NCBI GenBank assembly: GCA_944327405.1
Contig: CALVHK010000002.1
Span: 1-28,648, forward strand
Source: an uncultured Bacilli bacterium
Lineage (GTDB): Bacteria > Bacillota_I > Bacilli_A > RF39 > UBA660
Reading direction: 5' to 3'
DNA length: 28,648 bases
Shown here: piece by piece, positions 13,971 to 20,883 of the stretch
Layout: every line of letters begins with the position of its first letter
How positions within the stretch are numbered: position 1 is the first letter of the stretch
Position numbers and translations under genes: made by a program
Notes under the pieces: model-generated
The model's input: the letters and a program-made list of their open reading frames with translations, nothing else
Told to the model about the DNA's origin: nothing
Database searches by the model: none

Positions 13971-14267
13971 ATGAAAAAAGATTTACCAAAAGTATACGCT
14001 AACCCTATTGATAAAGAAATTCGCAACAATAGTGATGTTTTCTATGGAAGTGCTACTGAAGAAAGAAGTGATCGAAGCATAAATGTATATGAAAAAATTA
14101 ATCAGATCTTTGCTTCTCCCCATCATGTGTATAAAAGTAACGTTTTGATTAAAACTAAGAATGGGCCTATTAAAACTACCATAGTTGGCAAATCTGGGAA
14201 CTTCTTATTAGCGTTAAACGGTGACAAAATAAATATGTTAGACATTGTAGATATTGAAAGAATATAG
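13971..14267 (+). CDS. small basic protein, possible Sm/SH3-like barrel
   Basis: 98 residues. The N-terminal half is polar (YANPIDKEIRNNSDVFYGSA), and the C-terminal half (~50-98) is a run of short strands, NVLIKTKNGPIKTTIVGKSG then FLLALNGDKINMLDIVDIERI, suggesting a small beta barrel. It is cytoplasmic, with no membrane segment or cysteine. GAGGTG is 7 nt before ATG 13971. It is divergent from the SEDS gene across ~60 bp. I do not recognise a family and do not infer function. Confidence 0.7.
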   Translation: MKKDLPKVYANPIDKEIRNNSDVFYGSATEERSDRSINVYEKINQIFASPHHVYKSNVLIKTKNGPIKTTIVGKSGNFLLALNGDKINMLDIVDIERI

Positions 14268-14284
14268 ACATTTGTACGCTCGCG

Positions 14285-14313
14285 TTTGACAAATAAGAAA
14301 GATTATGGTAGAA
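14285..14313 (+). promoter_or_regulatory. promoter of the exported lysozyme-fold gene
   Basis: TTGACA (14285-14290), 17-nt spacer, TAGAAT (14308-14313). AGGAGGAAG follows before ATG 14351. Confidence 0.85.
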
Positions 14314-14350
14314 TATTTATCACTTCGCGTTAAGTAGGAGGAAGTAAAAA

Positions 14351-14938
14351 ATGAAAGTTTTATGTATTAAAATGGCTTTGGTTATTTTAATTACAAGTAG
14401 TTTAATTATTGGATTTAAAGAAAAAACAAAGGAAAAAATATTAGTAGAAAACATTGTTGTTGAAAATGTATTATATCGAAGTGATACTCTATTAAGTCGT
14501 TACGATGAAGAACCTGATACTCTAGAAGATCCCATCGTTTACGAAGGATTAACATTAGAAGAATTAGGTTTAAAAATTGATAATGTTCTAAATTCTACCT
14601 TAGAAGGATATGGAACGACTATAGCATCTAAAGCTCTAGAAAATGGTGTTGACCCTGTGGTTGCAGCTTCCATCATTTTAGTAGAAACTGGATGTAAATG
14701 GACGTGTTCTGCCTTAGTTAGAAACGCGAATAACGTAGGTGGAATGAAAGCTAGTAGTGGGCGCTATGCCACATTTGCTACACTTGAAGAAGGCCTAGAA
14801 GCATTTATCAACAATTTAGCTAGAAATTATTATGCCAAAGGGTTAACTACTCCTGAAGAAATTAACACCAAATATGCTACTAACCCAAATTGGCACAATG
14901 ATGTTTACTATTATGTAGAAGCAATTATGTCAAGTTAA
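14351..14938 (+). CDS. exported glucosaminidase/lysozyme-fold protein
   Basis: 195 residues. The N-terminal hydrophobic helix (~4-22) is a signal or anchor. After a linker to ~80, residues ~85-195 match the lysozyme-like fold of GH73/N-acetylglucosaminidase or lytic transglycosylase type: SKALENGVDPVVAASIILVETGCKW carries the candidate catalytic Glu, then NVGGMKASSGRYATFATLEEGLEAFINNL, then WHNDVYYYVEAI. It should cut peptidoglycan glycan strands outside the cell. Two cysteines flanking the active-site loop (GCKWTC) could pair. It has its own promoter and terminator. Confidence 0.8.
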   Translation: MKVLCIKMALVILITSSLIIGFKEKTKEKILVENIVVENVLYRSDTLLSRYDEEPDTLEDPIVYEGLTLEELGLKIDNVLNSTLEGYGTTIASKALENGVDPVVAASIILVETGCKWTCSALVRNANNVGGMKASSGRYATFATLEEGLEAFINNLARNYYAKGLTTPEEINTKYATNPNWHNDVYYYVEAIMSS

Positions 14939-14949
14939 TTGCTTTTTTT
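14919..14949 (+). terminator. terminator of the lysozyme-fold gene
   Basis: Stem AAGCAATTA/TAATTGCTT followed by T run. The distal arm also supplies TTGCTT, the likely -35 for the following murD promoter. Confidence 0.8.
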
Positions 14950-14967
14950 CTTGTTTTAGAATATAAT
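14939..14967 (+). promoter_or_regulatory. murD promoter, overlapping the upstream terminator
   Basis: TTGCTT (14939-14944), 17-nt spacer, TATAAT (14962-14967). Confidence 0.6.
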
Positions 14968-14984
14968 TAGATTAGGTGATAGAA

Positions 14985-16304
14985 GTGATAGAAAATAAAA
15001 AAGTATTTATAATGGGAATGGCTAAAAGTGGCTATGAAGTAGCAAAACTATTAAGTAAAGGAAACAATGAAATTTTAGTAACCGACCAAAAAGATCAAGA
15101 TGAAAAATTAGTGAGTGAGTTAGAAGACCTAGGAATCAAGTTCATTAAAACATCAGAACCAGAAAATATACTAGATGAGTCCTTTGATATTGTAATCAAA
15201 AATCCTGCCGTCTTGCCTTTTCATCCTTGCATTAAAAAAGCAGAAGACCTAAATATTCCTATCGTAAATGAAATGGAAGTAGCATACCACTACATCAATA
15301 AACCTGTAACAATTATTGGTGTAACCGGAAGCAATGGCAAAACAACAACCGTAACATTGATTTACGAAGTATTAAAAAGTGCTGGCATTCCCGTAAAACT
15401 TGGTGGAAACATTGGTACTCCCTTATCAAAAATAGTAAATGATTTAAAGGAAAATGATATTTTGCTATTAGAAATTTCAGATCATCAATTAAATGATTTT
15501 CATGATTTTAAAACCAATATTAGTGTGTTAACTAACCTATGTCCAACCCATCTCGATTACCATGGTTCATACGAAACCTATAAAAGTGTAAAGAAAAAAA
15601 TATTTAGCCATCATACGCATGAAGATATAGCGATCATTAATGCGGCTAACTATGATTCAATGGTCTTAACCAAAGATATAGCATCAACCAAATACTATTT
15701 TAACAATGAAGATAATTATATCGCAGATGGTAAAATATATGTGGATAAAACACCAGTTATTAACACCGAAGATGTTTTAATCAAAGGCAATCATAACTAT
15801 GAAAATATATTAGTAACTTATCTCTTAGCCAAACTCCTAAAAATTGACTTCAAACATGTAGAAAGTGTTTTAAAAGTATTTAAGGGAGTAGAACATCGAA
15901 TTGAATTTGTTCGTACCGTAAATGGTGTAAGTTACTATAATGATTCCAAATCAACCAATCCGACAGCCACTGTAACTGCCCTAAAAAGTTTTGATGGTAA
16001 CATTCATTTAATTTTAGGAGGAATGGAGCGCAGTCAAGATTTTAATGAAATAAAACCTTATTTATCGAAAGTGAAGGTTATTTATGCTATTGGTGAAACA
16101 AGAAATAGAATCATAGATTTTGCTCGTGAAAACAATGTAGAAGCTTACGAATTTGCAACATTAAAAGAAGCAATGGAAAAAGTAAAAACAGAAGTAAAAG
16201 ATGGCGACACCGTTTTATTAAGTCCAGCTTCTGCTTCATGGGATCAATATTTAAGATTTGAAGACCGTGGGAATGAATTTAAAACAATTGTAAATAATCT
16301 TTAG
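14985..16304 (+). CDS. murD: UDP-N-acetylmuramoylalanine--D-glutamate ligase
   Basis: 439 residues. MurD adds D-glutamate to UDP-MurNAc-L-Ala in the cytoplasm using ATP. Residues 1-100 are the Rossmann UDP-binding domain (FIMGMAKSGYEVAKLL); the ATP loop GVTGSNGKTT is at 112-121. LGGNIGTPL, EISDHQL (usually E-SSFQL), the NLCPTHLDYHGS loop with the metal/lysine region, NDSKSTNPTAT and LSPASASWDQY are in Mur order. The start is GTG 14985, placed ~6 nt after AGGTGAT; the in-frame GTG at 14976 overlaps that site. In many Firmicutes murD lies in the dcw cluster; here it is paired with a glycoside hydrolase 12 nt downstream. Confidence 0.93.
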   Translation: MIENKKVFIMGMAKSGYEVAKLLSKGNNEILVTDQKDQDEKLVSELEDLGIKFIKTSEPENILDESFDIVIKNPAVLPFHPCIKKAEDLNIPIVNEMEVAYHYINKPVTIIGVTGSNGKTTTVTLIYEVLKSAGIPVKLGGNIGTPLSKIVNDLKENDILLLEISDHQLNDFHDFKTNISVLTNLCPTHLDYHGSYETYKSVKKKIFSHHTHEDIAIINAANYDSMVLTKDIASTKYYFNNEDNYIADGKIYVDKTPVINTEDVLIKGNHNYENILVTYLLAKLLKIDFKHVESVLKVFKGVEHRIEFVRTVNGVSYYNDSKSTNPTATVTALKSFDGNIHLILGGMERSQDFNEIKPYLSKVKVIYAIGETRNRIIDFARENNVEAYEFATLKEAMEKVKTEVKDGDTVLLSPASASWDQYLRFEDRGNEFKTIVNNL

Positions 16305-16316
16305 AAAGCGTGTAGT

Positions 16317-17219
16317 ATGAGAATAGTGTATAGTTTTCCTGAATCACTAAGAAAAACCAAGAATAAAATAGAAAAAATAAAAGGCCAAGGTTTTGATGCC
16401 ATTCAAATACCTCCTTTAGAGCCCCTAAAAGAGGAAGATAGTAGTGTTTGGTGGAAAGCATATCAGCCAATAAGCTTTAACATAGGCAATATTTATGGCA
16501 GTAAAGAAGAATTAATTGCTTTCTGTCGCGAATGTGAAAGAATTGGTTTAAGAGTATATGCTGATGCTATCATTAATCACATGGGAGCAGACAACAACGA
16601 TTCCCTAAAACCTCATGATCTAGTAGATGAAAGGCTAAAAGCTAATCCAGCATATTGGAAAGAACGAGTACCAGTTACAAATTGGCATGACCGCTCTGAT
16701 GTCATTCATCATTGTATCAATCTTCCTGGATTAAATGTATATCATCCCGATGTTGAAACCATGATTGTTGACTTTCTAAATGAATTAATTGACTGTGGCA
16801 TCACCGGATTTCGCTTTGATGCCGCCAAATCAATTGGTCTGCCATCAGAAGGATACCGTTTTTGGCCCAACTTAATTTATCGTTTGAAAAAATATGGACT
16901 ATTCTTATATGGTGAAGTAATATTTGAAGAAAACCCTCGTATTATTGATGAATATGCAGAGTACATGCATGTTTTAGGCAACTATGATGGAAGTAACAGA
17001 AGCAATATGGTAAAATACATTGAAACTCATGACACATATTTAAGTGATGATGCTTTAGGTTACAGTAAATACTGGAGCATGGATAAAATCATCAATGATT
17101 ATTGTAATTTAGTAAAATATTATGAAAATACATTATTTTATATAAGACCAAGCGATCATTCTTGGCAAGACCAAAGAATAAGAGATGCTCATGCATGCGC
17201 TCGTGTAAGAAGAAAGTGA
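16317..17219 (+). CDS. alpha-amylase family (GH13) glycoside hydrolase, compact
   Basis: 300 residues, no signal peptide, hence cytoplasmic. GH13 conserved regions: I DAIINH (83-88), II GFRFDAAK with nucleophile D168, III YGEVIF with acid E200, IV ETHDT with H238-D239 (commonly NHD). It lacks the usual C-terminal beta domain and is shorter than most GH13 enzymes, so it is essentially only a trimmed barrel. All catalytic carboxylates are present; the substrate is likely an alpha-glucan or maltooligosaccharide. It follows murD by 12 nt with a weak ribosome site (GAAAGCG). It ends in TGA directly upstream of a strong promoter. Confidence 0.85.
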   Translation: MRIVYSFPESLRKTKNKIEKIKGQGFDAIQIPPLEPLKEEDSSVWWKAYQPISFNIGNIYGSKEELIAFCRECERIGLRVYADAIINHMGADNNDSLKPHDLVDERLKANPAYWKERVPVTNWHDRSDVIHHCINLPGLNVYHPDVETMIVDFLNELIDCGITGFRFDAAKSIGLPSEGYRFWPNLIYRLKKYGLFLYGEVIFEENPRIIDEYAEYMHVLGNYDGSNRSNMVKYIETHDTYLSDDALGYSKYWSMDKIINDYCNLVKYYENTLFYIRPSDHSWQDQRIRDAHACARVRRK

Positions 17220-17223
17220 AAAT

Positions 17224-17252
17224 TTGACAAGAAAAGAAAGAAATGCTATAAT
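17224..17252 (+). promoter_or_regulatory. consensus promoter of the HTH-phosphoesterase gene
   Basis: TTGACA (17224-17229), 17-nt spacer, TATAAT (17247-17252). Confidence 0.9.
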
Positions 17253-17254
17253 AT

Positions 17255-17276
17255 ACCCCAATCAAAGGGGTTTTTT
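17255..17276 (+). terminator. terminator of murD/GH13, straddling the next start site
   Basis: ACCCC/GGGGT around AATCAAA followed by T. The new transcript is expected to start near 17259, inside the stem, so the hairpin ends read-through from upstream but is incomplete in the new transcript. Confidence 0.7.
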
Positions 17277-17297
17277 GATGAATAAGGGGGGTAAATT

Positions 17298-18623
17298 ATG
17301 AGTAGAAAACTACAAACAATTTATGAATATCTTCATGAATATTCGGAAGAAGAAATAAATCAAGTAATAGCAAGCTTATCTGCTGAAGAACAAGCTTTAA
17401 TGAGATCTAGATACGGATCTGATTTGCATAATCCCACACCTAGTGAAGATTGGGATAGAAAAAAAGCCACAGTATTTTATAATAAACTAATTCCAAAAAT
17501 AAAAAGGTTATTAAGAGAACAATCACAAACAAAAGAAGAAGAGTCCGACACAGTTTCGTTATCCACACCAAGTATTCAAATAACAAAGGATTCACCAGCT
17601 CTCCTTCAATTACTAAGAAGTGGAAAAAATAATAAAGAAATTTGTACCGAATTAAATATAACACCAGAAAAGCTATATGAAGAATTATTAAAACTAAAAA
17701 ACAAAGGGATGCGTTTATCAAGAAGATACTATTCTGACGGTACGATAAAATATAGGATTGACTCTACAGCTCTAGAATTAAACACTTATAAAACAGCCAA
17801 TTCTAATAAAACAATTATTACGAATACTAGTGTTAACAGTATGAAATTACTTCTAATTTCTGATCTTCATTTAGGAAATGAAGAGGAAAGACTAGATTTA
17901 ATTAATCGTGCTTTTAACTATGCTGTCAAAAGAGGTATTCACATCATTTTATGTGGTGGTGACTTCATCGATGGAGCTTTTACTAAAGGTAGTCAAAAAA
18001 TATCAGACCTATATAAACAAGTAGAGTATTTTATTGAAAATTATCCTCATGATAACAGTATTCTCACCTTTGGTGTCGGAGGAGACCATGATTTAAGCGT
18101 CCTTACTCATGCTTCCATCGATTTAATTGAAGCTTTAAATAATTACCGCCATGACATTATTATTGGTGATTATAACAATACCCAAATTAATTTAAGAAAT
18201 GACAAAATTCACTTATATCATCATACCGATAACGGATTAATGCAAACTACTGATGCTCCAATCATTCTCCATGGCCACTCTCATAAATACAAAACAGAAA
18301 TGAAGAATAATGCCTTAAATATTACTCTTCCATCTCTTTCTAATATTAACGAGCCACTTCCGAGTGCCCTAGAACTAGAACTACACTTTAATAAAGGCTA
18401 TATTGAAAGTGCCACGATTAAGCAAATTCACTTTGGTGAGGCGGATATCCTGTTAAGTGAATCAGAGTTTGATACCTTAGGTGGGAGGAGAACAAACTAT
18501 GCATCATCAGGAAATGCCGAGATACTTAGAGAAAAAGGTGATACTACTATGACTTTAAAAAGAACAAATACCTCTATTTCCCAAGTAGACAGATTTAATA
18601 AAAGATATGGATTGCAAAAGTAA
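17298..18623 (+). CDS. HTH-metallophosphoesterase fusion protein
   Basis: 441 residues, cytoplasmic. Residues ~1-75 resemble a sigma-factor region-4-like module seen in relatives (YSEEEINQVIASLSAEEQAL, then RYGSDLHNP, then FYNKLIPKIKRLL). Residues ~102-138 look like a helix-turn-helix (LLQLLRSGKNNKEICTELN, then ITPEKLYEELLKL). Residues ~182-390 are a calcineurin-like phosphoesterase: D189-L-H191, GGDFIDG from 220, GGDHD (261-265; Asn of GNHD is Asp) and HGHSH. The C-terminal ~60 residues are polar. A DNA- or RNA-directed, or signalling, phosphoesterase is plausible; the substrate is unknown. Strong Shine-Dalgarno GGGGGG is upstream of ATG 17298. A 7-codon ORF (ATG 17278) overlaps the start as ATGA. 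Confidence 0.8.
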   Translation: MSRKLQTIYEYLHEYSEEEINQVIASLSAEEQALMRSRYGSDLHNPTPSEDWDRKKATVFYNKLIPKIKRLLREQSQTKEEESDTVSLSTPSIQITKDSPALLQLLRSGKNNKEICTELNITPEKLYEELLKLKNKGMRLSRRYYSDGTIKYRIDSTALELNTYKTANSNKTIITNTSVNSMKLLLISDLHLGNEEERLDLINRAFNYAVKRGIHIILCGGDFIDGAFTKGSQKISDLYKQVEYFIENYPHDNSILTFGVGGDHDLSVLTHASIDLIEALNNYRHDIIIGDYNNTQINLRNDKIHLYHHTDNGLMQTTDAPIILHGHSHKYKTEMKNNALNITLPSLSNINEPLPSALELELHFNKGYIESATIKQIHFGEADILLSESEFDTLGGRRTNYASSGNAEILREKGDTTMTLKRTNTSISQVDRFNKRYGLQK

Positions 18624-18646
18624 AGAATCAAAACTTTACTTTTTTT
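18617..18646 (+). terminator. terminator of the HTH-phosphoesterase gene
   Basis: Nine-bp stem AAAGTAAAG/CTTTACTTT followed by T; the stop codon is in the stem. Confidence 0.8.
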
Positions 18647-18663
18647 CTAATTTTTGTTATACT
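18635..18663 (+). promoter_or_regulatory. rlmB-sigH promoter
   Basis: TTTACT (18635-18640), 17-nt spacer, TATACT (18658-18663) with an upstream TGT (extended -10). Its -35 is inside the previous terminator. Confidence 0.6.
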
Positions 18664-18681
18664 AACCCATAGGTGATAAGC

Positions 18682-19359
18682 ATGCTTGTATGTGGAAAAA
18701 ATGTCTTAAAAGAAACCCCTGTAAATAAAATACATAAAGTATATTTAAAAGAAGGGTTCAAAGACCAAGAAATATTAAATTATTTAAAAGAGCGGAAGCT
18801 AAAATATGAGTTTGTTCCTATAACTCGTCTAAATAAAATGGTTAGTGAACATCATCAAGGTGTGGTGATTGATATAGATGATTATAGTTATTATAAGTTA
18901 GAAGATGTGCTAGAGGAAAATTTCTTAGTATGTCTAGATCATTTAGAAGATCCTCATAATTTAGGAGCAATCATCCGTACTTGTGAGTGTGCTGGTGTAA
19001 AAGGAATTATTATTCCGAAAGACCGAAGTGTCAGAGTAAATGAAACAGTCATGAAAATGAGCGCAGGTGCGATCAACAATGTAAAAGTAGTTTTAGTAAG
19101 CAATTTAAGTGAAGCTTTAAAGAAACTTCAAAAAAACATGTTTTTTGTTTATACGGCAGACATGGATGGCATGGATTATCGTGGGGTTGATTATGCCGAT
19201 AAAAGAGTATTAGTAATTGGTGCCGAAGGCAAGGGAGTAAGCGATTTAGTAAGAAAAGTAAGCGATGAAGTCATAAGTATTCCGATGTATGGGAAAATTA
19301 ACAGCTTAAATGCGAGTGTTTCGGCAGCAATTCTAATTTATGGAATGATTAAGGAGTAA
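18682..19359 (+). CDS. rlmB: 23S rRNA 2'-O-ribose methyltransferase, RlmB/TrmH (SPOUT) family
   Basis: 225 residues. The N-terminal ~70 residues are the substrate-binding domain (VCGKNVLKE, then VYLKEG, then SEHHQGVV). The rest is the knotted SPOUT domain with DHLEDPHNLGAIIRTCEC, IGAEGKGVSD and IPMYGKINSLNASVSAAI motifs. It methylates a ribose in 23S rRNA (G2251 in E. coli for RlmB) using SAM. ATG 18682 is chosen because AGGTGAT is 5 nt upstream; the in-frame GTG 18673 lies within that site. The rlmB-sigH order is as in Bacillus, but rae1/yacP, usually between them, is absent; only 4 nt separate the two genes. Confidence 0.9.
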   Translation: MLVCGKNVLKETPVNKIHKVYLKEGFKDQEILNYLKERKLKYEFVPITRLNKMVSEHHQGVVIDIDDYSYYKLEDVLEENFLVCLDHLEDPHNLGAIIRTCECAGVKGIIIPKDRSVRVNETVMKMSAGAINNVKVVLVSNLSEALKKLQKNMFFVYTADMDGMDYRGVDYADKRVLVIGAEGKGVSDLVRKVSDEVISIPMYGKINSLNASVSAAILIYGMIKE

Positions 19360-19363
19360 TTGA

Positions 19364-19954
19364 ATGGAAGAAGAAGAACTAATAAAACTTGCTTTAGAAA
19401 ATAATGAAGAAGCCAAAAATGAAATCTATGAAAAATACAAATATATCGTTGATATATTAATGAAAAAATACAATAAAGCGATCCATACTTTAGGAATAGA
19501 TAAGCATGAATTAGAGCAAGAAGCATTGTATGCCTTTAGTGATGCAATCAATTCTTTTAATGAGGATCGTTTAGTGAAGTTATCCACCTTTATTTCCCTA
19601 TGTGTAGATAGGAGAATAAAAAAAGTATTAAAAAAATATAGTGGAGAAAAAGCCAAATTATTAAACTCATTTTACTCTCTAGATTACGACTATGATGAAG
19701 GAACCAGTTTAAAAGACTTAATTAGTGATGAAAAAACAGATCCTTTATACCGATTAACCTTAAAAGAAGATTATAATGAATTAATCGAAAAAATTGAAAG
19801 TAGCTTATCAAGTACAGAACTAGAAATATTTAAACTTCTAAAAAACGGCTTTGATCGAAGTACCATTGCTTTAGTAACCGGAAAAAGTGACAAACAAGTA
19901 GATAATGCCAGAGAAAGACTCAAAAACAAAATAAGAGATATTATCAAGGAGTAA
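19364..19954 (+). CDS. sigH: sigma-70 family factor, SigH (Spo0H)-like
   Basis: 196 residues. Region 2 (~8-95) contains LEQEALYAFSDAINSFNE then STFISLCVDRRIKKVLK, the core-binding and -10 region. Region 4 (~145-195) is LSSTELEIFKLLKNGFDRST followed by a recognition helix (SDKQVDNARERLKNKIRD). Position next to rlmB and overall form support SigH, the sporulation/competence-transition sigma in Bacilli. No -35/-10 specificity can be read from sequence alone. Its 3' end overlaps that of the convergent radical SAM gene by 11 bp. Confidence 0.82.
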   Translation: MEEEELIKLALENNEEAKNEIYEKYKYIVDILMKKYNKAIHTLGIDKHELEQEALYAFSDAINSFNEDRLVKLSTFISLCVDRRIKKVLKKYSGEKAKLLNSFYSLDYDYDEGTSLKDLISDEKTDPLYRLTLKEDYNELIEKIESSLSSTELEIFKLLKNGFDRSTIALVTGKSDKQVDNARERLKNKIRDIIKE

Positions 19955-19985
19955 TTTTATCTCCCTGATAAATATCTCTTTTTTT
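19934..19985 (+). terminator. terminator of rlmB-sigH in overlapping gene ends
   Basis: AGAGATATT-ATCA-AGGAG pairs with CTCC-CTGAT-AAATATCTCT, followed by seven or more T on the plus strand. It lies across the ends of both convergent genes, so radical SAM coding sequence carries the T run. Confidence 0.7.
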
Positions 19986-20855
19986 CATTTCTTTATCAAT
20001 ATCATTTAACACGACAAACTTTTTCAAAAGCCAAGAAGGAGCAATTAGTTCTTCTTTTATTGGATCTCCGGTAATACGCATAATAACAATTTTAGGATCC
20101 AAATATTCTAATTGTTCGCACACAATATCAATATATTCTTCTTTTGTTAGAAGAGGAAAGGGATGATTTTTGTAAATACTAGCTAAAGGGGTATCTTTAG
20201 ATACATAAAGCATGTGAATTTTGATGCCATCAATCCCTAAAGAGTTTAAATATTTAACGGTATCAATCATCATTTCTTTGGTTTCATGGGGAAGCCCATT
20301 AATAATATGCACCACGACAAATATTCCTCTTTCTTTAAGCTTTATAACTGCCTCTTCAAAGTTTTTCAAGTCATGTCCCCGGTTAATAAATTTAAGAGTT
20401 GCTTCATGCATCGATTGAAGCCCTAATTCCACCATCAAAAAAGTTTTCTGATTAAGTTCCTCTAAATAATCGAGAACTTCATCACTTAAAGCATCACTTC
20501 GTGTAGCAATATCAAGCCCAATCACATTGGGAATGCTTTGAGCTAACTCATACTTTTCCCTTAATACGGGTAATGGAGCATAAGTATTGGTATTCGCTTG
20601 AAAATAAGCTATATACTTAGAATTAGGCCATTTCTTTTCCAGAGGAATTTTAACCAAATTAAATTGATTCACCAAATCCATATCTTCATAATGATTCCCG
20701 CTTCCATGGTTACAATAAATACAACCACCAGACTTATAATTAGGGCAGGAAAATCCGGCATTTAAAGCTACTTTAAACACTTTAGAAGAAAAATGATTTC
20801 GAAAAAAGTAATTAAGAGTATGGTATCTTTTATTATCAAGACTATATTGAAACAT
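19944..20855 (-). CDS. TIGR01212-type radical SAM protein (YtqA-like)
   Basis: 303 residues. KRYHTLNYFFRNHF at the start is typical of the YtqA/YhcC group. The [4Fe-4S] cysteines are C37, C45 and C48 (CPNYKSGGCIYC). AYFQANTNTYAP, IATRSDAL, LMVELGLQSMHEATL and HIINGLPHET follow the expected barrel order. The C-terminal domain resembles that in Elp3-like radical SAM proteins. Function is not established with certainty; a role in tRNA modification has been suggested for relatives. The start M (20855) has GGTGA upstream; in-frame ATGs at 20867 and 20858 are alternatives. It ends in a TGA immediately followed by an in-frame TAA. Downstream of the 590-residue gene by ~28 nt, probably the same transcript. 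Confidence 0.87.
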   Translation of the reverse strand: MFQYSLDNKRYHTLNYFFRNHFSSKVFKVALNAGFSCPNYKSGGCIYCNHGSGNHYEDMDLVNQFNLVKIPLEKKWPNSKYIAYFQANTNTYAPLPVLREKYELAQSIPNVIGLDIATRSDALSDEVLDYLEELNQKTFLMVELGLQSMHEATLKFINRGHDLKNFEEAVIKLKERGIFVVVHIINGLPHETKEMMIDTVKYLNSLGIDGIKIHMLYVSKDTPLASIYKNHPFPLLTKEEYIDIVCEQLEYLDPKIVIMRITGDPIKEELIAPSWLLKKFVVLNDIDKEMKKRDIYQGDKITP

Positions 20856-20883
20856 ATTCATCACCATTATATTTTAAACAAAA

